This document shows, one piece after another, positions 1-10,344 of a DNA stretch of 35,972 nucleotides (its first letter is position 1; every line of letters begins with the position of its first letter). The stretch spans positions 1 through 35,972 of the forward strand of contig NEEC01000089.1 in the NCBI GenBank assembly GCA_002189035.1. The letters are read 5' to 3'. The notes beneath the pieces are model-generated. The model was not told the origin of the DNA. It searched no databases and saw nothing but the letters and a program-made list of their open reading frames with translations. Position numbers and translations under genes: made by a program. Origin of the DNA: Utricularia gibba. Lineage: Eukaryota > Streptophyta > Magnoliopsida > Lamiales > Lentibulariaceae.

Positions 1-50
1 CTTGAAGAGGCCTGCCTGGTTCTGTCCTAATGTATGTGAATAGAACGGCG

Positions 51-563
51 CTAGTTTTGCAGGACGACTGCCAAGCAGTTTTCCACCTGCCTGTTTAGAA
101 TTGTGGTGTACTTTGCAAGCGGGGAGTTGACATGAAACTCGGCCAGCGCATCGTCGCAGTCGTTGCTCAAGGCTGCGCTGAGATGCGTCACCGCTGTGCC
201 TTTGTCGTTGGACTGCAGGCCTTCGAGGCTCGTCTGCAAGTCGTCGACGAGACGGTCGAAGCCCTCGACGCACGTCCCCATGACGGCGTCCTGGCTCGTG
301 CTGTCCATGGTTGAGATGGCTGGCTGCAGCATACCAAGCTTGGCCTGGGCACGGCGTCCCGCCGCAAGGGCAGCTTTCACTGCATTGATGGAGGCGCCTT
401 CCAAGGTGGTGGCGCCATTCACCATTCTGTTGCACAGTCGCTTGTGGGTCGCGGTGCGGCACATTGGATTGACGTCAGGGAGACCCACAGCGTCACTAGT
501 CGAGAACCCCATGATCAGCAGCAGTACAACAGCAAAGGCACAGGTGACCATCTGGGAAGCCAT
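51..563 (-). CDS. Secreted PMEI/invertase-inhibitor-like protein
   Basis: Single-exon 170-aa protein. Proteins of this family are secreted four-helix bundles that inhibit pectin methylesterase or acid invertase in the apoplast. Residues 1-25 form a signal peptide (hydrophobic run VVLLLIMGF, then small residues). The family's four disulfide cysteines are visible: C35 and C44 in the N-terminal helical hairpin, C98 in the TCVEGF motif, and C136 in SNDC. A fifth cysteine, C163, is near the C-terminus. The length matches the family (about 150-200 aa). The start is the first ATG before the signal peptide, and a TATA-like run lies about 100 bases upstream at 661-670. Sequence alone does not separate a pectin-methylesterase inhibitor from an invertase inhibitor. 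The family call is firm; the target enzyme is unknown. Confidence 0.88.
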   Translation of the reverse strand: MASQMVTCAFAVVLLLIMGFSTSDAVGLPDVNPMCRTATHKRLCNRMVNGATTLEGASINAVKAALAAGRRAQAKLGMLQPAISTMDSTSQDAVMGTCVEGFDRLVDDLQTSLEGLQSNDKGTAVTHLSAALSNDCDDALAEFHVNSPLAKYTTILNRQVENCLAVVLQN

Positions 564-660
564 TTTTCCTTCCGGAGCTGTATATCGATATGTGGTTTCT
601 CCACAAACGGAGACCAGAATTCAAATCAAGAACAAGGGGTGTACAGTGGATATGATTCTT

Positions 661-670
661 CATATATATA
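661..670 (-). promoter_or_regulatory. TATA-like element of the PMEI-like gene
   Basis: An alternating TATATATA run on the minus strand about 100 bases before the ATG at 563. The position fits a plant core promoter with a 5' leader of roughly 70 bases. Called from motif and position only. Confidence 0.35.
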
Positions 671-820
671 TGAGATTGAAAATCTTGAAAGTTACTGGTC
701 CTTCACTTTCTCAGCAACATATCACGGATAGCCTTCCAATAATAGAATGAATAGAATTACTCAACATAGCAGATTGAGAGATTGACCGTGTTTCTCGTAG
801 AGAACCACAGAAATTGGATG

Positions 821-3352
821 TCAATCCTTCCAAGTCCAAGATCCTCGTCCAGTCTTCAACAAAGCAGCATAGAGCAGCTCATTCCATGAATCTGGTACAC
901 CTGGTAAGCACCAATGACTGCAGTCTTCGGCATGTATTTCTTGTTGAGCAGATTGATAATCCGGCCGGTAGATTGAAGGATGGGCATCCTTTCTGTAATC
1001 TGTAAGCTTGCTTATGTTTAGATAGGAAACAGGGGTACGCATATCCTTCAGCACGTACTCCAGGACCTTCATCTTCGAAGGGTACTTCGCTAAATATGTA
1101 TCATTGTATATGGGCTCAGTCTCCTGGTGGCACTGCCCTCCTGAATTCCAAGGTCCACCCCTGCAATACAATCAGGAAAAAGGGTTAAGATTCAGTAATG
1201 TGAATCTATAAGTAGGAAGAAAAAAGACATTTTTTTTAACCTGAAATGAGTGACAGAGAATCCTCTGAAAATCACTTGGGTATGGCTATTCTTGATGTTC
1301 TTATCCACCCATCTTGCCCAAGTCGTCAATGCCCTTTTGAAAGCTTCCAAAACTTTCAATCTTGGATAAACGTGATTACCTTCCTGGTAGTAGTCTTCCC
1401 TTAAAAAACACAAACAGAACAGACTCAACACCCGTACTTTTAAAAGCAACTGCTGCAACTGAGAAGAACCAATTGATTTCAAGAACTCACCCTTGAGAAG
1501 TTTTCTCATGAGTCCACCAGTGGCCGGTATTGAATATAAGAACATCTGCATCATGATACATATGTGTCGTGTCGTCCATTAGATCAAGTCGGAGAGTCTC
1601 AAAGGAACCATTTTTCCCTTTGAAAGATGATTCCTTGACAAGGAATGGAGAACTGACGAAGTCTATGGAGCAGTTGTAATCCTGAAAGCAAAACCAGATA
1701 AAGACAGAAGGATTAGACAACAGAACTGAAGTGCAACACTTTTTCGGATAATTTGTATGGGGTGAGTGTCGATCATGCCTCGTATCTGAATGCATAAAAA
1801 CCTTTCTTTTTGAAATCGTGTCTTCCAGAAATCTCATACACTCGGCTTTTATCCTCAACACCATGACGAAGCAGGCAAACAAGAGACTCCCACATGTTCC
1901 TGTTGAGAGAATCTCCAACAAACACTAGCTTCTGCCCCCTCAGCCTCTCAAGAAAATCAGTAGCATTGAACCTATTAACCACATAGCATTCAGTCAACAA
2001 AGTGGACTTTAATTTAAGAGAGCAACTTTTGTTATAAAAACATATTGAACCACTAAGACATCCTTGACTTCAACACAATAAAAGAAGAATCCAAAGGGAT
2101 AGATACCAGTCTGCGACTCAGCTCTTCATTAAGGCAGAAACTTTCAAAATTCTTACTGAACCACTAAAACATGTTGTGACTACAAGTAGCAAATGTGTGA
2201 AAACTCGATCAACCATGAAATAGGTAGAATGGGAAGTGAACACAATCTTAAACCAGAGACAGTATCGGATTCTTTTTGTATGTCTACTCCACGTCAAACA
2301 TATCTTGGTGGTTCAAAACCTCTAGCCATACATAGCAGCTAGTAAACGTTCAAGTCAAACAGATGCAAAGTTTTGCAGGTAAACTAATTCTTGACTGGGA
2401 TTGAAAGACAAAAAAGATGTACCTAGGAATTTCACAGCCGTATGGTTGCCATCTCCACTTCTCAAATTCATTATCCCGTCTCCCATTAAGGTGGCAATCG
2501 AAATCCTTATCGATGTAAGGGCAGGACAGTGGAGGATAATATGGGAGTGTCATCCTTCCCCATCTACCATCAAACAAAATCACAGTTCTTCAAAGATTTG
2601 GTGACGACTGGCGGAGTTTCAGTTCCTTCGCTCCTCTTACCATCACCAGCAGCCGTAGGATTCGTCGCATTCACAGAAAATTCACCGGAACCGGCGTCCA
2701 CTGCATCGGTTTCGTTCTCTTTACCACTTGATAAGACTGGATTTGGAGCAGATTCTGATCCGTTATTTGCAAAGGTGGCATTTTGAGGGTTATCAAAAAC
2801 CTTCTTTTGGCCATCAGATCTTGTTGGCGCCGCTTCATTCAATTCACCCAAATGGGCGTCCAAAGACTCCCCCTTGTACTCGCTAGCAGTTGCTATGACT
2901 GAACTCTTGGCAGACTCCGACCCATTATTGGAAAAGCGTGCATCTTGAGGCTTATCAACCACTTCACCCACATGGGCATCATCAAAAACCTCCTTTTTCC
3001 CATCCGAACTTGTTGCCACCGTGGGATTCAATTCACCCGAACGATTCCCAGCGGTCTGAACAATTTCAGAAACATTAGCGCTTCCGGAAGTAGTACCATT
3101 ACCTGAATCGGTGTAGGAAACTGAAAAGGGCCAATGCAACAAGGGGGGATTACTCAGAGAACCAAAGCTATTCAATCTCTGGAACAAAGGGTCAAGGAAA
3201 GGCGTCCGGGAAGACGCATTCACCAACACTGCACTCACAACTATGAAAGACAACAGTACCACTACACTAAACGGCGAAACAGCCTTCCTCTTAAACGAAG
3301 ATAGCCACTGATCTGAATCCGCTCTGGGTAAACCGGCAAAAAAGGTAACCAT
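821..3352 (-). CDS. TBL: Trichome-birefringence-like (TBL) O-acetyltransferase, with one frameshift
   Basis: Golgi type II membrane protein of the TBL/DUF231 family, which O-acetylates wall polysaccharides such as xylan, xyloglucan or pectin. Exons on the minus strand: 3352-2423, 1971-1779, 1681-1491, 1399-1241, 1160-821. One membrane segment lies near residues 28-46. A long Asn/Ser/Gly-rich spacer follows, containing imperfect repeats around NNGSESA. The TBL domain begins at FDGRWGRM and includes PYIDKDFDC and KWRWQPYGC. The catalytic GDS is in [10 protein letters not shown], and the C-terminal DxxH is in [18 protein letters not shown]. Exon lengths sum to 1813, one base over a multiple of three. 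The extra base lies within 2571-2580, just after the conserved NCD, and stops the frame; without it the product is about 603 aa. The intron after 1779 starts with GC rather than GT. The substrate cannot be assigned. Confidence 0.85.
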
Positions 3353-3580
3353 CTAGACTAAGTACACCGAAAACTCTACAAAATCCAAAGAATGCGGGTA
3401 ATATAAAGAAGGTCGGCTGTCTGTTGCTTTGATGAGCTTGAACAAAAATACACTGCAAAAGACAACGATGGTGGTAACCATAAAATTAGTGGAGGAGAAG
3501 CAGGAAGACGGAGGAGACACTTCGAGAGCGGACGTTAAGGGGCATCTTTGTAACATCACCCTCACCGACGATGAGCCTCT

Positions 3581-3590
3581 GCCACGTGGC
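3581..3590. promoter_or_regulatory. Palindromic G-box upstream of the TBL gene
   Basis: GCCACGTGGC, a perfect palindrome containing CACGTG, the core bound by plant bZIP and bHLH factors. It lies about 230 bases upstream of the TBL ATG. Function is inferred from motif and position. Confidence 0.45.
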
Positions 3591-3714
3591 ACCGGGAACC
3601 CATACGCCGTACGCGGACGCGCCCCATGGAAACTGTTCTCTGCTTATGAAAGGTGCTCCTGGGCAGTGGGCACCACAGTCTTAAATCCTCGGATGGTCAT
3701 TCAAACGTACTGAT

Positions 3715-3778
3715 TGGGCCTTTAAGCCCATCGTATATTGAGCCGATAATTCAAGGCCCGATGTTCGCCCAATGGGCT
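3715..3778. promoter_or_regulatory. Cluster of site II (TGGGCC/T) elements
   Basis: TGGGCC at 3715-3720, its reverse form AGCCCA at 3725-3730, and a closely spaced inverted pair GCCCA...TGGGCT at 3767-3778. Such clusters are TCP-factor targets in promoters of growth-related plant genes. They sit 360-430 bases upstream of the TBL start. Confidence 0.35.
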
Positions 3779-3999
3779 TTCATTTTTCTCAAAAAAAGAA
3801 TATTTTTTTTTGTTCACATTTCATCTTCGTCGTCCCTGCCGCTGCTGCACGGCGAACAGAAAAACCAGAAGCTTCCTCTAATTCAATGCTTTTTACAGTA
3901 ACTATTCTCAGATCACATCACGCCTTCCTCAAAAACAAGCTAAACTTCGTACTACACAACTTCAAAGTTGTGTACAAAACAAGGGGGCCTAAGCTATAT

Positions 4000-6727
4000 C
4001 TATCTCGGGCCCGACAGTTCCATAGCCTCGACCATGGACGACTCCTCGAAGTAATCGGAATACCGTTCCGGCGGCAAGTTAAACGACCGCTGCCGTGGGC
4101 TCTCTTCTACACTCAGGGATTGCTCCCATTTCTCGGCAAGCCCATCGCCTTCAAGCATTCTCAAAACCTCGGACATCTTCGGCCTGTAAGAAGGATCGAA
4201 TTGTGTGCACAGGAGGGCCACCCGCACCATTTCTTCCAGCTCCATACCATCGAAGTCGTTCTTCAGTTCTTTATCCACCATCAGATTCAGTTTCCCATCC
4301 TGGTGAAGCTTTCTTACCTGAATGAACCACAAAATCAAGTATTGAAGGGATTTTGGTGCCTGGGTTTGAAGTAGCGATAGAACAACATACCCAGTCGAGA
4401 ATGGCGCCTTTCTGGCTCGCCCCACGTCCGAAATCAACAGCTTTCTGGCCGGTGATGAGTTCCAGGAGTAGGATTCCAAACCCGAAGACATCAGTTTTTT
4501 CAGATGATTGGCCGGTGGAGAGATACTCTGGCGCGATATGGCCGACAGTGCCACGGACTGCAGTGGTGACATGAGAGTCCCGGTGGTCCAAAAGCTTGGC
4601 TAAACCAAAATCTCCGACCACCGGCTCAAATCCTCTTCTAACAAAATGTTGGCTGCTTTCACATCACGGTGAATGATTTTGGGGTCACATTGTTCATGCA
4701 AATAAACGAGGCCCCGTGCAGTTCCAAGGGCAACACTCTTCCTCCTCGGCCAATCCAAAATCGGCCGCCCGTGACTCTGATCTGAAACTCAGACAAACCA
4801 GACATCACATGTTAAAGTTCATATTCTTGTCCAAGTGAACTGAGATCAAGCAATCACCTCTTAGTCTTGACGCAACGCTACCATTAGGCAGATACGGGTA
4901 AACGAGGAGGCGCTCGTTCTCCGTGGAGCAGAAGCCCCAGAGACGAAGAAGATTTCTGTGGACTGCTAAACTGATAAGCTCTACTTCTGTCTGAAACTGG
5001 GCTTCGCCCCGACAGCGTTGAAGTCGTTTAATCTTTTTACCGCAACCACTGTGCCATTGCCAAGCCGTCCTTTGTATACAGTACCGAATCCTCCCCTTCC
5101 GAGAATGTTTTTGGAGTTGAAATTATCCGTTGCTGCCTTCAGCTCCTTGAAACTAAATCTTCTCAGATGACCTAAACGTATTTCTGGGTCGGATTGATCT
5201 GCCAAAAAGAAAAAAATTTTACAGAACAATCGGAAGGATTGAAGAATTTGAATGACTTCGACAGCATACCGTGATCATCGAAGACTATTTGTTGATTCCG
5301 TCTGAACCCCCACCAGACAAACAAGCCAAGCAATACAATGGAGAGGAAACCAGCGATGCTTGCACTAATAGCAATGGTAACAAGATGTTTCGATCTGGAC
5401 TCCGATGGACCTGAAAACCCAACAAGTAAATACAAAAAACATTGGAGTACCTCTGTAAATCCAGCTACTTACTTTTTAAAGCGTCTGGGGGAAAGGATAA
5501 TGGTTCAGGGTACACAACTGTGCAGTTGTCTGGAGAACTAATCCCACAGATAAGTGGATTTCCATTAACTCTAAAAGCAAAGCAAAATCATGAACCAGCC
5601 ATAATCAGTACAGAAGAGAAATACAGAAAGGAAGGGGATGACTCACTTGAAGGTTCTAGCAGAAACTCTTGGTGGCGATCCACTAAGATTATTGAAAGAA
5701 AGATCTCTGCAGCAATTCATGGACAGTAATACGTGAGATACTCTATTACTGAACTACAGTTCGTAATGCGAGGTCAAAAAGCGAATCGAACAGTATAAAT
5801 CGGGTAAGCCAAAAGAAACCACGTACAAAAGTGTGAGGCTTTGGACTTTAGAAAGAGTAGCGGGAATGGGCCCGGTAAGAGTGTTGTTGTTCAGCCGCCT
5901 GACTTGCTCAAGGAAAGACAAGCACATGAGAGCAATCTTCATGTTGAGAATGATTTAAACTCCAAATCTACGTTACTCACAGATACTTCAAACTCGTGAG
6001 ATCTCCAAGAGAAGATGGAATTTCTCCAGTGAGCTTGTTTTGAGAGATCAAGAGTCTGAAGCTTCTCCAGCTTCCCGATAACATCAGGAATTGGACCTGA
6101 GATTTCATTGTTCTGCAGTGACCTGCAATGGCCCTAGCCATCAATGTAAATCAATTTAAACAATACTGGAAACAAGGGAATCTTACACAGATTGCAAACG
6201 CGTGAGATTTCCTATTCCTGTTGATATGATTCCGGACAAACTCAGGCTAGGCATCTCTCTGAAAGGGAGAAGCAGCATCATTCCACTGTAGATTAACTAG
6301 GAACTCGAAAATATTTTTCTAATTGATAAGCAGCTTTCTTACAGAGCAAAAACATATCCATCTGGTGAACAAGTAATAGTCCTCCAGCTGCATGGATCTA
6401 CAGAGTTAGCATCCCAATTCTCCAGGACGTTGTAAGGATCACGCAAGTCATTCTTGATTGAAATCAAAGCAACAACTGCAAGCAGTTAACACGAAGCTCA
6501 CAATTGCTGCCAATTATTGCAGATAAAACACAGGTAACTCGAAGAACTGTGCGCTCGAGGGAAAAATTCATAGAAACTTTACTGATAAGAAACGACCAGA
6601 AACTCGGAAGAAGAAGAAGCTAACCTTCATAGTTCACCCCCGATGGCGAGAGGGTGGAATAGGTGCTCTCAGTAGCTACTAAAACTAGGAAACTAATCCT
6701 TAGAAGAAAGGAAATGAGTTTCCCCAT
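4000..6727 (-). pseudogene. NIK: NIK-type LRR receptor-like kinase, broken by three indels
   Basis: Plasma-membrane LRR-II receptor kinase related to NSP-interacting kinases. Exons: 6727-6625 (signal peptide), 6475-6343, 6258-6187, 6122-5981, 5898-5827, 5706-5647, 5570-5473, 5410-5270 (membrane segment IAGFLSIVLLGLFVWWGF), 5198-4858, 4781-4391, 4317-4000. The ectodomain has DPCSW and about five LRRs. The kinase shows [32 protein letters not shown] and APEY, and ends in the family signature MELSGPR. Splice phases and the 133/72-nt exons match the family. Three lesions break the frame: a 2-nt loss near 6036-6041 (exon 142 instead of 144 nt), a 1-nt loss in a C run at 5007-5010, and a 1-nt loss near 4630-4640. 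Undoing them gives about 624 aa, the family length. All motifs are preserved, so either a very young pseudogene or consensus errors. Confidence 0.88.
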
Positions 6728-7978
6728 CCCAGCCAACTCAAGAAAGTTGTCCTGTTTTACATGAATCACCTTGTGTTTGTCAAAATAGGATCACCTTTCT
6801 AATAAACGTTCTTTCCTGAATGCAGATATCGGAAACCCAGATGCAATATTGAACAAAAACAACAGAGTTCCTTGGAGAAGATTGGAGAGAACCGTGAAGA
6901 AGCTATAAACAACACAAATGAGAGATGCCAGGTAATAAAGACAGCAGAGACAGGAAATTTTGAGATCTGGGAATCCGAATTCCTTGAATTATCTGAACCC
7001 GTTCAGGGTTTAAGAAAATCCCAAAGCCTTCCCCTCCAATAATGATGGCAAAGAAGGCATTTGAAACTTCAACCTCAGCGACCCTTCAAAGGAAACGTCG
7101 CACTCCTCTCAAGATTAGCATCGCACTCACACCCCCTTACTGTATCGTGTATAATGCTCTGGGCAGCACATGTGATCGTATTTGCAGCATTTTGGCATCC
7201 AATACCAATACGCTGCTGCAACAGTGCAAGGCATCAAACCTGTAGCAAGATGTGGACTGCACCCCCAAAAACCTTTTTTTTTTTCCAGGAAAAAGTTCAC
7301 CTTTGTTCAAATTCCACACACTGAATTTAAAAACAAAGGAAAAAAAACTGGGGAAACGCTCAATATTCAGCGATTTTGACTGAAAAGATGCGCTGCAGGA
7401 GGAGCATGTTAGGGTAGGCCAAAAAGCAAGAAAGAACAATAAATAGTGGTGGGGGAGCCAAGTGCTTTTACCTTGTCCCCATAGTTGTCGTTTCGCTTTC
7501 GTCTTTAATGAAAATTCCATTTACTCAACAATCAAGAAGCTTCACATATCATTTAAATTAGTAATCAATGGCAAAACTGAAATACGGTGCCTGAATCCTC
7601 TCTCCGCCGCGGAGACACACCGGCTGCAAGGCGCCATTTTTGTCGCTTTGGAAAATCTGCACATTCTCCACCGCACCTCGAAAACGCTAACGCCTTTAAT
7701 CAAACCCAAAGCACCCTTTAATCGCACTCGCATTGACCTCGTCGCAGTGTGATTATGCCCTTTGCTCCTCCCCAATTTTCAAACCCTAACACGAAAGTAT
7801 CACAAAACGTTCTCTGAACTCGCAAGTTCATTGATTTTTCGATTTATAAATACAATTTTTTAATGTCGGAATTAATTAATAACCTGCTTTAAAACGCTAT
7901 TAACAAAGTCATCAAGAAATCAATTCCTGGGATTTTCAAAACGTGGCCCTTAGCCCAACGATAGTGATCATTGTGGAG

Positions 7979-8007
7979 GGGCCCCGCCTACGTCTCAGGC
8001 GGGGCCC
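7979..8007. repeat. GC-rich perfect inverted repeat (hairpin)
   Basis: An 11-bp perfect stem, GGGCCCCGCCT at 7979-7989 with AGGCGGGGCCC at 7997-8007, around a 7-nt loop. It stands out in an AT-rich spacer. No gene is placed so that it could serve as its terminator: the nearest coding end is over 550 bases away. Function unknown. Confidence 0.7.
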
Positions 8008-8488
8008 AGCCTATGGTCTATATATACTAAAGGATAGTTATTTTTGGGTTTACCTTTTCTCAAAAACATCATTTATCAGTCGTGTTTTTTGGGCTCATGG
8101 GCCGGACAATCCGCGCAAGCAAAACCCAGGCTCAATGGGCCCCTAACGTACTTGGGCCTGTTTCTGGTTTAGTTGGTTGTTGAGTAGTGTGTATGTGGCC
8201 CGATCCAATTGTTGAGATTCAGGAATCCGATTCTTATGCTGTATTATTTTAAAATATATACATATTATATAAATTAATATAATCATAATTAAAAAAATTA
8301 ATTTATCAAATACCACAATTAAATTAAAAAAATTATTAATATCTAAATGTCAATGTGAAAAAACATTGATTAGGGTTAACTATATATTTAGCATACGCAA
8401 GGCAAGCCTCATTAAGGGCTTGAAGAATGGATAGGGGTATTCGTAAAGTATGTATTTAGCATAGGGAAGGCAAGCAGCACCACACACG

Positions 8489-8525
8489 CATGGTTTCCTT
8501 GGAGACCAGATACAATGAAACCACG
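8489..8525 (-). repeat. Degenerate 3' hairpin of BURP gene A
   Basis: TGGTTTC and GAAACCA form a 7-bp inverted repeat about 50-90 bases after gene A's stop. Sequence and position match the perfect 11-bp hairpins downstream of genes C, D and E, so it looks like an older, shortened copy. Confidence 0.45.
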
Positions 8526-8575
8526 ATTATTCTGAGAGAAGCGGACTCCATGATCGTTTCTTTGTGCTTGTGCAC

Positions 8576-10059
8576 TCAATCTGCAGCAGCCCAAATCAGA
8601 TCGTTCTGGAAGATCCAATGGCAGACCTCTGTCTTTCCCGGGCTGGAGCGCAGTGCCTGGAAGGCTGCGTGGTCGGGGCTCCAGGAAGAAGTATCCTCAT
8701 GGCAGATGGCAACGCCATGGTTAACCTGGGACTTCGTTTTGGGATCCAGGATGTCGGCTTCGTAGACCCGGACGCCATTGACAGAGTGGCAGTAGTAGAG
8801 CAGGTATGGATAGAGTGTCTGATGACACGAGACTGAGTTGGTCACTTCTCCACCATTGATCCCTTTCACGTCTCCCAGTAAGATCACGCCATTGGAGCCG
8901 GCCGGGGTATCCATGGTTCGAACTTCCGCGTTTCGGCCCAGGATGAAGGTGGCGAAGTCGATCATGTCCTCGATCGACGCCACGCACCGCTTGGTTTCGC
9001 CTCGGTTGGGGACACGCTCGCAGCCCTGGGTCGCGTCGGAGATTATTTTGGACATGCTTGAGTCATTCGCAGCGTGAAAAATAGTTCTGATTTCGGAGAT
9101 CTTGGAGGAGGCGAAGGGCAGCTTCGAGACGATGGCGCGGGGCAAGAATGACCTTCTGGGCTTCTGATCGATAAAATCCGGCATCCGCAACTGGGTACCG
9201 GGTTTCAACATGGCCTCCCGGAAGAATATCCCCGGCGGCGGCGCCGGCTTGTTTATCCCCTTATAGCCTTCGAAGTCCTTGTGGTAGTGGTTGTATTCTT
9301 TGAACTCCGGAGGAAAGTCCGCCGGAGGCTTTTCATGTCCCTATTCAGAACACAGCTTTGCACTTTAAGTACAAATTAAACAAAAATATTTGTCAAAAAA
9401 TAATTAACTAAATTCATTTCGCTATTATAAATTATTATTTTATTAATATTTAAATTTGAATTTTGTAATAAATGCACGATTTCAACGTGTTTACCTCTTT
9501 ACTGCCTCCCTTTTGGTTGTATGTCTGGAATTGAGGCGTTTTATTTTCCTGTTTTAAAAATAAACATGCTCAAGAAAACAGAAGGAATTAAAAAATGAAT
9601 TTATACACAAGCTGCTTTTTACCTTTTGATCTTCCAGTTCTGGGGAGTCCTCGTGGTGTTTGAAACACATGAGGTTCGCCTGTGCGCAGAACACCGGCAG
9701 TCGTTGCGACAGGGCTTTCGGGTCATCGGCAATCTTACGGAATTCGGCGAACTGCGCCGCCGTGAGCGGTGACGCCTTATCCAGCAAGAACCCCGAGAGC
9801 GGTGCATCGTTGGTGACATGCTTTTCCCAGTAACTAAACAGATAAGCTTTAGGCGTCGACGGAATTTTCTCTCCTCCTCCGGCGACCCTTCCCACCTTCA
9901 GGATAATATTTGTGTTTTGGTTAAACACCGTGCAACTAGTTGTGCAACTAACAGATGAGCAAAGCGTGGAAGCTTATGATTCCTTACATGGGAAATTAGA
10001 GGTACGGCGAAGGCCAACAGCCACATCAGGCGGCGGTGGAGTGGATGATCAGACGCCAT
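8576..10059 (-). CDS. BURP gene A: PG1beta-type BURP-domain protein, one FxxY mini-exon
   Basis: Secreted BURP-domain protein of the PG1beta clade, intact, 387 aa. Exons: 10059-9988 (signal peptide), 9895-9623, 9548-9495, 9340-8576; all joins are in frame. Exon 2 carries the clade's N-terminal domain (TPKAYLFSYWEKHV, DKASPLTAAQF). The 54-nt mini-exon encodes FQTYNQKGGSKE, and the last exon opens with FKEYNHYHKDFEGY, so two or three aromatic FxxY-like motifs precede the BURP domain. The domain has CHQTLYPYLLYYCH, then AICHEDTSSW and VCHWIF, giving CHX10CHX27CHX25CH, the copper/His-Cys signature. Compared with the roughly 630-aa PG1beta family it has lost nearly the whole FxxY array. Only 285 bases separate its start from gene B's stop. 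Wall structural protein or BURP cyclase/precursor: undecided. Confidence 0.87.
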
Positions 10060-10344
10060 AGCTGGGTGAAGAAATGAAGAAAGCAACTGAGCGTTGCTCG
10101 CGATAGGGTCTCCAATTAATTTGCTTTAGGTGGGGGGCAGTCTCCAAGGGCTGTCATGTCCTCTGTTGATTCTTGTCGCGAAGCCGGGCATTGAAACGTT
10201 GATTGCGCAGGTCACATGTGGCCATCATCATCCTCAATATCTCTTAAATATTTAATTCATTGATATTTTTAATCATACACCACATTGGGAGCTTGAGCTT
10301 TCAGTGAAGCAACACAAGACTTATTTATTTCTACATTCTTGCGC

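Larger units (their letters stand above)
3353..3999. other. Spacer: TBL upstream region and NIK-like 3' flank
   Basis: No gene seen. It contains a perfect palindromic G-box at 3581-3590 about 230 bases before the TBL start, and a cluster of TGGGCC/TGGGCT site II-type elements at 3715-3778. Both are typical plant promoter motifs. Small open frames here are composition-driven and match nothing recognisable. Confidence 0.5.
6728..8575. other. Spacer between the NIK-like gene and BURP gene A
   Basis: No convincing gene. It holds a telobox-type AAACCCTAA at 7781-7789, a GC-rich hairpin at 7979-8007, several TGGGCC elements between about 8095 and 8160, and an AT-rich stretch at about 8235-8350. 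The telobox and TGGGCC elements are promoter-like, but no coding sequence follows on either strand. Confidence 0.5.

Noticed and set aside
6187-6189. Splicing of the NIK exon at 6189 (GTGTAAG), which would leave a 70-nt exon
   Set aside because: The GTAAGA donor two bases further (exon end 6187) restores the family-typical 72-nt exon and phase, so no lesion is counted there.
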